From Desulfuromonadales bacterium (GTDB lineage Bacteria; Desulfobacterota; Desulfuromonadia; Desulfuromonadales; BM103): a DNA stretch of 64,000 bases. The notes below the pieces were generated by a model. The model saw only the letters and a list, made by a program, of their open reading frames with translations. It was not told the DNA's origin and ran no database searches. A program made the translations under genes and the position numbers. Shown here in pieces: positions 60,357 to 64,000 of the stretch. The number at the start of each line of letters is the position of its first letter. The stretch's first letter is position 1. Location of the stretch: contig JAQYVZ010000021.1 in the NCBI GenBank assembly GCA_030145205.1, positions 1 through 64,000 of the forward strand. Reading direction: 5' to 3'.

Positions 60357-61241
60357 ATGAAAAGTACCGCCCTTTTTTTCCTTCTGTCTCTTTTGTTGCT
60401 CGGCTCCGCACAGGGGCGGGAACTCATCGATCAGCTTGGCCGTAAAGTCAAAGTGGCGGAACCACTCTCGCGGGTAGTTTCGCTGGCTCCCAGTCTGACT
60501 GAGACCAGTTATGAAGTGGGGGGAGGTGATGTTCTGGTCGGTGCGACCAGGTTCGCAACTTTCCCCGAGGCTGCGACTCGATTGCCGAGGGTTGGTTCTT
60601 ATGTTGCGCTGGATATAGAAAAAATTGTCAAGTTACAGCCGCAGCTCTGCCTGGCAACCAAGGACGGCAACTCGAAGGCGTCGGTGGAACGACTTGAAGC
60701 GTTGGGGATTCCGGTTTATGTTTTCGATCCGAAGAGCCTGGAAGATGTTGTTGATACGGTGGTGCGGCTTGGAAATATCTACCGGACTGAAACACAGGCA
60801 GAATCTTTGGCTTTAGGGTACCGGCAACGGCTGAACCGGATTGTTCGCCAACTTGAAGGGCTTAAGAAACGCCCCCAGGTTTTCTTCCAGATCGATGCTC
60901 AGCCGGTTTTTTCAGCCGGCTCCGATACGTTTCTACACCAGCTGCTGATCCGTTCCGGCGCCGACAATCTGGCTGCCGATCGCACAGGGTATCCGCGCTA
61001 CTCATGGGAGGAACTGTTAGTTCTCAAGCCTGAGGTGGTTATTCTCGCCTCAATGGGGGGCGGGTCCTCGGAGCAGGAGCTAAGAGCCCGCTGGGAGATT
61101 TGGCCGCAGATCCCTGCCGTGAAAAACCAACGCCTTTACGTGGTTGATGCCGACCTGTTTGACCGCCCATCACCAAGATTGATCGATGCACTTGAACACC
61201 TGGTCGGCTTGCTTCACCCCGAACTAGCAGACATTCTGTAG
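60357..61241 (+). CDS. btuF: periplasmic cobalamin-binding protein BtuF-like
   Basis: The 294-residue product has a signal peptide (LLSLLLLGSAQGRE) and the class III substrate-binding fold with the segments RVVSLAPSLTETSYEVGGGDVLVG, LPRVGSYVALDIEKIVKLQPQLCLATKDGN, and RSGADNLAADRTGYPRYSWEELLVLKPEVVIL. The start at 60357 (MKSTALF) follows GAAGGCGACCC. It lies between the TonB receptor and the permease and should hand corrinoids to the ABC transporter. Confidence 0.9.
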   Translation: MKSTALFFLLSLLLLGSAQGRELIDQLGRKVKVAEPLSRVVSLAPSLTETSYEVGGGDVLVGATRFATFPEAATRLPRVGSYVALDIEKIVKLQPQLCLATKDGNSKASVERLEALGIPVYVFDPKSLEDVVDTVVRLGNIYRTETQAESLALGYRQRLNRIVRQLEGLKKRPQVFFQIDAQPVFSAGSDTFLHQLLIRSGADNLAADRTGYPRYSWEELLVLKPEVVILASMGGGSSEQELRARWEIWPQIPAVKNQRLYVVDADLFDRPSPRLIDALEHLVGLLHPELADIL

Positions 61242-61260
61242 CCCCGGAGGTCAACGGTTC

Positions 61261-62265
61261 TTGAATATGATTGGCTATACCCCAGTCTACAAAAAACTGA
61301 TCACGGTCACGCTTGTTCTCGCTTTGATCTTGGTCGTATCCATACTGCTCGGCTTGACTGGCGGTTCCTCAGGCGGTTCTGGAGCAGCCTGGGCTCTGAT
61401 CTTGGGCCTGGTTGAGCCGGACGCAACCCTTGAAGCGATTATCTGGCAGTTGCGCTGGCCGAGAGTGCTCTTGGCGGCAACCGTCGGAGCCTCGCTTTCG
61501 CTAGGCGGACTGGTCTTTCAGGCGCTGTTGCGCAATCCCTTGGCTGAACCCTATATTCTGGGCGTTTCCGGAGGGTCTGCAGTGGGTGCAATTCTTGGCA
61601 TCCTGGCAGGGTTCAGTGTCTTTCCCGGATTAACCCTGAGCTCTTTTGTCGGGTCTTTAGCGGTTTTGCTGCTGGTACTTCTGCTGGGTAATCGCAAGGA
61701 AGGCAATAGCGATTCCCTCCTGTTGGGCGGAGTGATGGTCAATGCCTTTTGCGGCGCGATTATCATGTTTCTGATTTCTATCAGCAAAACAGTCCAGATT
61801 CAGAAAATTATTTTCTGGCTGATGGGGGACCTTTCCGCTGCCGGCACGGAAAGTCTGCCTCTGCTGCTCGGGGTACTACCCTGTTTTTTGCTGATTTTCC
61901 TTTTGGCTCAGCCACTCAACCTGCTTCTGACTGGGCGTGAAAGTGCCTCCGCCATGGGTGTCAATGTTGTGGTGATGTCGCTCGTGTTGCTTTTGACCGC
62001 TTCCCTGATGGTGAGTCTGACCGTCTGCCACTCGGGACTGATCGGTTTTGTCGGCCTGACTATTCCGCATATTTTACGACTGGTGTTGGGTTCAGATCAC
62101 CGTATTCTGGTGCCGGCCTGTATCCTGACAGGGGCCTCCTATCTGATTCTTTGCGATCTGTTGGCACGCAGCCTGCCCAGCCAGGGAGAGATGTCGGTGG
62201 GTATCGTCACGGCCTTGGTCGGTGCGCCGCTTTTCATCAGTTTGCTCTGGAGGGAGAGCAGATGA
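61261..62265 (+). CDS. btuC: cobalamin ABC transporter permease BtuC-like
   Basis: The 334-residue FecCD-family product has about ten helices and the family signatures LRWPRVLLAATVGASLSLGGLVFQALLRNPLAEPYILGVSGGSAVG, GFVGLTIPHILRLVLGSDHR and PSQGEMSVGIVTALVGAPLFISLLWR. TTG at 61261 is ten bases after GGAGG and is preferred to the ATG at 61267. The end overlaps the ATPase gene by four bases. Confidence 0.92.
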   Translation: MNMIGYTPVYKKLITVTLVLALILVVSILLGLTGGSSGGSGAAWALILGLVEPDATLEAIIWQLRWPRVLLAATVGASLSLGGLVFQALLRNPLAEPYILGVSGGSAVGAILGILAGFSVFPGLTLSSFVGSLAVLLLVLLLGNRKEGNSDSLLLGGVMVNAFCGAIIMFLISISKTVQIQKIIFWLMGDLSAAGTESLPLLLGVLPCFLLIFLLAQPLNLLLTGRESASAMGVNVVVMSLVLLLTASLMVSLTVCHSGLIGFVGLTIPHILRLVLGSDHRILVPACILTGASYLILCDLLARSLPSQGEMSVGIVTALVGAPLFISLLWRESR

Positions 62266-63080
62266 GCTTGGTCGGGATCCATGGAGTAAGTCTCCGATAC
62301 GGCGATCGACAGGTGATCTCCCGGGTCTCTTTGCAGATTGAGACGGGTGAATTCTTTGTTATTATCGGTCCCAACGGGGCCGGCAAAACCACCCTGCTAA
62401 AGGCCCTGTCTGGATTGCATCCCTTGATCGAAGGAGACATCCAGATTCGGCAGCGCCCAATCGGTGATTATACTAAAAAGGAGCTGGCTCGCACGCTGGC
62501 CCTGGTTCCCCAGCAGGTTAATGCGGACTTCCCCTTCACTGTTGCAGAGACGGTCCTGATGGGACGTTATCCTCACTTGGGCTTACTGGCTGTAGAGGGG
62601 AAGAGGGACCTGGAGTTGGCCGAGCAGGCAATGGAATTTACCGAAGTCATTCATCTGGCCGGGCGTCGTCTTGGTCAACTCAGCGGGGGCGAGCGACAAC
62701 GAGTAATTATTGCCAGGGCGATTTGCCAACAGTCTGAAATTCTGCTCCTGGATGAACCAACCGCGTTTCTCGACCCTGCCCATCAACTGAGGATTATGGA
62801 TCTGATGGAGCGTTTAAGGCTTAGGGAGAAGATTACGATCGTTATGGTCTCCCATGACCTCAACTTGGCCTCCACTTATGCCGACCGTCTGTTGTTACTT
62901 AAAGATGGGACGGTCGAGAACATCGGTACTCCCCGCGAAGTTTTGACTCGCGAGCAGCTGACGAAAAGCTATGGTTGTACACTTTTGGTCGACGAAAATC
63001 CTTTGCTTGGTACACCGAGAGTGAGCCTTGTGTCGGAAAAAGTTGCGGCAACGATCAGCAAGGATTCAGGCGAATTATGA
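62262..63080 (+). CDS. btuD: cobalamin ABC transporter ATP-binding protein BtuD-like
   Basis: The 272-residue ATPase has Walker A GPNGAGKTT (residues 36-44), signature LSGGERQRVIIARA, Walker B EILLLDEPTAFLD and the switch His in VMVSHDLNLAS. The pattern is that of iron/cobalamin transport ATPases. It overlaps btuC (ATGA) and the following PP-loop gene (four bases), so all are translationally coupled. Confidence 0.93.
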   Translation: MSLVGIHGVSLRYGDRQVISRVSLQIETGEFFVIIGPNGAGKTTLLKALSGLHPLIEGDIQIRQRPIGDYTKKELARTLALVPQQVNADFPFTVAETVLMGRYPHLGLLAVEGKRDLELAEQAMEFTEVIHLAGRRLGQLSGGERQRVIIARAICQQSEILLLDEPTAFLDPAHQLRIMDLMERLRLREKITIVMVSHDLNLASTYADRLLLLKDGTVENIGTPREVLTREQLTKSYGCTLLVDENPLLGTPRVSLVSEKVAATISKDSGEL

Positions 63081-63760
63081 GTAAAGACAAGATGCCGACA
63101 GCAGTGGTCTCATGGAGTAGTGGTAAAGATTGCGCCTTTGCGCTGCACCAGGTCAGAATGCAGCGTCAGGTCGAGGTCGTCGGTCTCTTGACCACTCTCA
63201 ATCAGGAGAATGATCGTGTCGCCATGCATGGAGTGCGCAAAGAGTTGTTGCTGAGGCAGATGGACGCCCTCGGATTGCCTGCAGAAATGGTCCTGCTGCC
63301 GATGCCGTGCGATGACGCGACTTACCGGCAACGCATCGGCGACACCATGGCGAGCTTGCGCGAAAGCGGGGTGAAGCAGGTGATCTTCGGTGACCTGTTC
63401 CTCGAAGATATCCGGCAATATCGTAAGGAGCAGATGCAGGGCAGCGGTTTGGTTCCGGTCTTCCCTCTCTGGCAGCGTGATACCGAACAGCTTGCACGTA
63501 CCATGATCGAGAATGGTCTGCAGGCTATTGTGACCTGTGTCGATCAAAGGGTGCTGTCTTTGGAGTATGTCGGTCGTCAATATAATTACGATTTTTTGAA
63601 CGATTTGCCGCCCGGTATTGACCCATGTGGTGAAAATGGTGAATTTCACACTCTGGTAACTGCCGGACCGATGTTTTCCCGACCGATTGAAGTTCAGGTC
63701 GGCGAGAAAGTCATCAGGGGTGATTTTGCCTTTGTCGATGTCTTTCCCGCGGGAGATTGA
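63077..63760 (+). CDS. diphthine-ammonia-ligase-like PP-loop ATPase (DUF71)
   Basis: The 227-residue product has the PP-loop motif SWSSGKDCAFALHQ (residues 12-25), and the family patterns GVRKELLLRQMDALGLP, VKQVIFGDLFLEDIRQYRKEQM, VPVFPLWQRDTEQLARTMIENGL and DPCGENGEFHTLV. In archaea and eukaryotes the family (Dph6) amidates diphthine, which bacteria lack, so the bacterial substrate must differ. Tight coupling to btuD points to a role in corrinoid processing, possibly amidation or adenylation. Confidence 0.88.
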   Translation: MSKDKMPTAVVSWSSGKDCAFALHQVRMQRQVEVVGLLTTLNQENDRVAMHGVRKELLLRQMDALGLPAEMVLLPMPCDDATYRQRIGDTMASLRESGVKQVIFGDLFLEDIRQYRKEQMQGSGLVPVFPLWQRDTEQLARTMIENGLQAIVTCVDQRVLSLEYVGRQYNYDFLNDLPPGIDPCGENGEFHTLVTAGPMFSRPIEVQVGEKVIRGDFAFVDVFPAGD

Positions 63761-63763
63761 GCC

Positions 63764-64000
63764 GTGCCTCTTGTGCTCTCCGGGATAACCTGGATCCTAA
63801 GTTATCGCTGCAACCTGAATTGCCGACACTGCTTTTTTGATGTTAACGGTGACTTGCGTATCCTTGATCCTGGTTTGGCCGCCAAAGCCTTGGCCAGTCT
63901 GGATCAGAACGAACCTCTGGCCTGGCAGCATGTCAGCGGAGGAGAACCTCTTCTCTTCAGAGAGGAATTGTTTCGCCTTCTTGAGGTCATCCAGACGCAT
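63764..64000 (+). CDS. radical SAM enzyme, N-terminal fragment
   Basis: A GTG at 63764 follows GCGGGAGATTGAGCC, three bases after the PP-loop gene. The frame stays open to the window end (79 residues) and reads VPLVLSGITWILSYRCNLNC, then RHCFFDVNG, with the CxxxCxxC cluster site, and later HVSGGEPLLFREELF, the SAM-binding GGEP motif. It is a radical SAM protein of unknown product, cut by the window edge. It appears to be in the B12 operon. Confidence 0.85.
   Translation, partial: MPLVLSGITWILSYRCNLNCRHCFFDVNGDLRILDPGLAAKALASLDQNEPLAWQHVSGGEPLLFREELFRLLEVIQTH

Overview
The window looks like chromosomal DNA of an anaerobic, metal- or sulfur-respiring member of the Desulfuromonadales/Geobacterales (Desulfobacterota). 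The inference rests on two multihaem c-type cytochromes (a 5-haem lipoprotein and a 15-site cytochrome fused to Ig-like domains), formate-tetrahydrofolate ligase, paired YeeE/YedE sulfur transporters, a TamA/TamB outer-membrane module, and many house-keeping genes of Gram-negative type at moderately high GC. No rRNA, tRNA, prophage or CRISPR array was found.

Layout. 1-4.7 kb is accessory: the tail of an AIM24-family gene, a DUF2726 protein, a McrA-like HNH nuclease with a probable phosphorothioate-DNA-binding domain, and a minus-strand unit in which a textbook SAM-I riboswitch with promoter and terminator precedes an unknown 78-residue protein and a divergent ADP-ribosylglycohydrolase. 4.7-10.6 kb holds a DEDDh exonuclease, a ClpP-fold protein with a very large insertion, a REP-associated tyrosine transposase (RAYT) flanked by identical 24-nt palindromes, a CNNM/CBS protein, a DsrE-like protein and a phosphoesterase. 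10.8-25 kb is mostly house-keeping: MltB-like transglycosylase, homocysteine methyltransferase, GreB, tamA-tamB, MYG1-like hydrolase, tdh-kbl and two YeeE/YedE genes. 25-42 kb has the 5-haem lipoprotein, fhs, a set of secreted proteins of unknown role (29.9-37.5 kb), and scattered small enzymes including Hsp33 and SagB-like oxidoreductase. 42-52.7 kb has MscS, LysR with a divergent DUF1127 gene, an RRM protein, an ABC-F ATPase with a leader hairpin, a degenerate receiver protein, a fossil of a sodium-pumping decarboxylase operon and an NlpC/P60 lipoprotein. 53-56.7 kb is one large cytochrome gene. From 57.9 kb to the end a cobalamin riboswitch leads a tightly packed btuB-F-C-D operon that continues into a PP-loop ATPase and a radical SAM gene cut by the window edge.

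The unifying feature is a dispersed 24-nt palindrome (7-nt arms GGGACAC/GTGTCCC that usually extend to 9-10 bp, variable loop) present in some 20-25 intergenic places between 4.7 and 56.7 kb and absent from the B12 operon. Copies flank the RAYT gene, form terminators, and have been read into the C-termini of two unrelated proteins. The best candidates for undescribed biology are the riboswitch-controlled 78-residue protein/ADP-ribosylglycohydrolase pair, the insertion-bearing ClpP-like protein, and the two extra enzymes at the end of the B12 operon.
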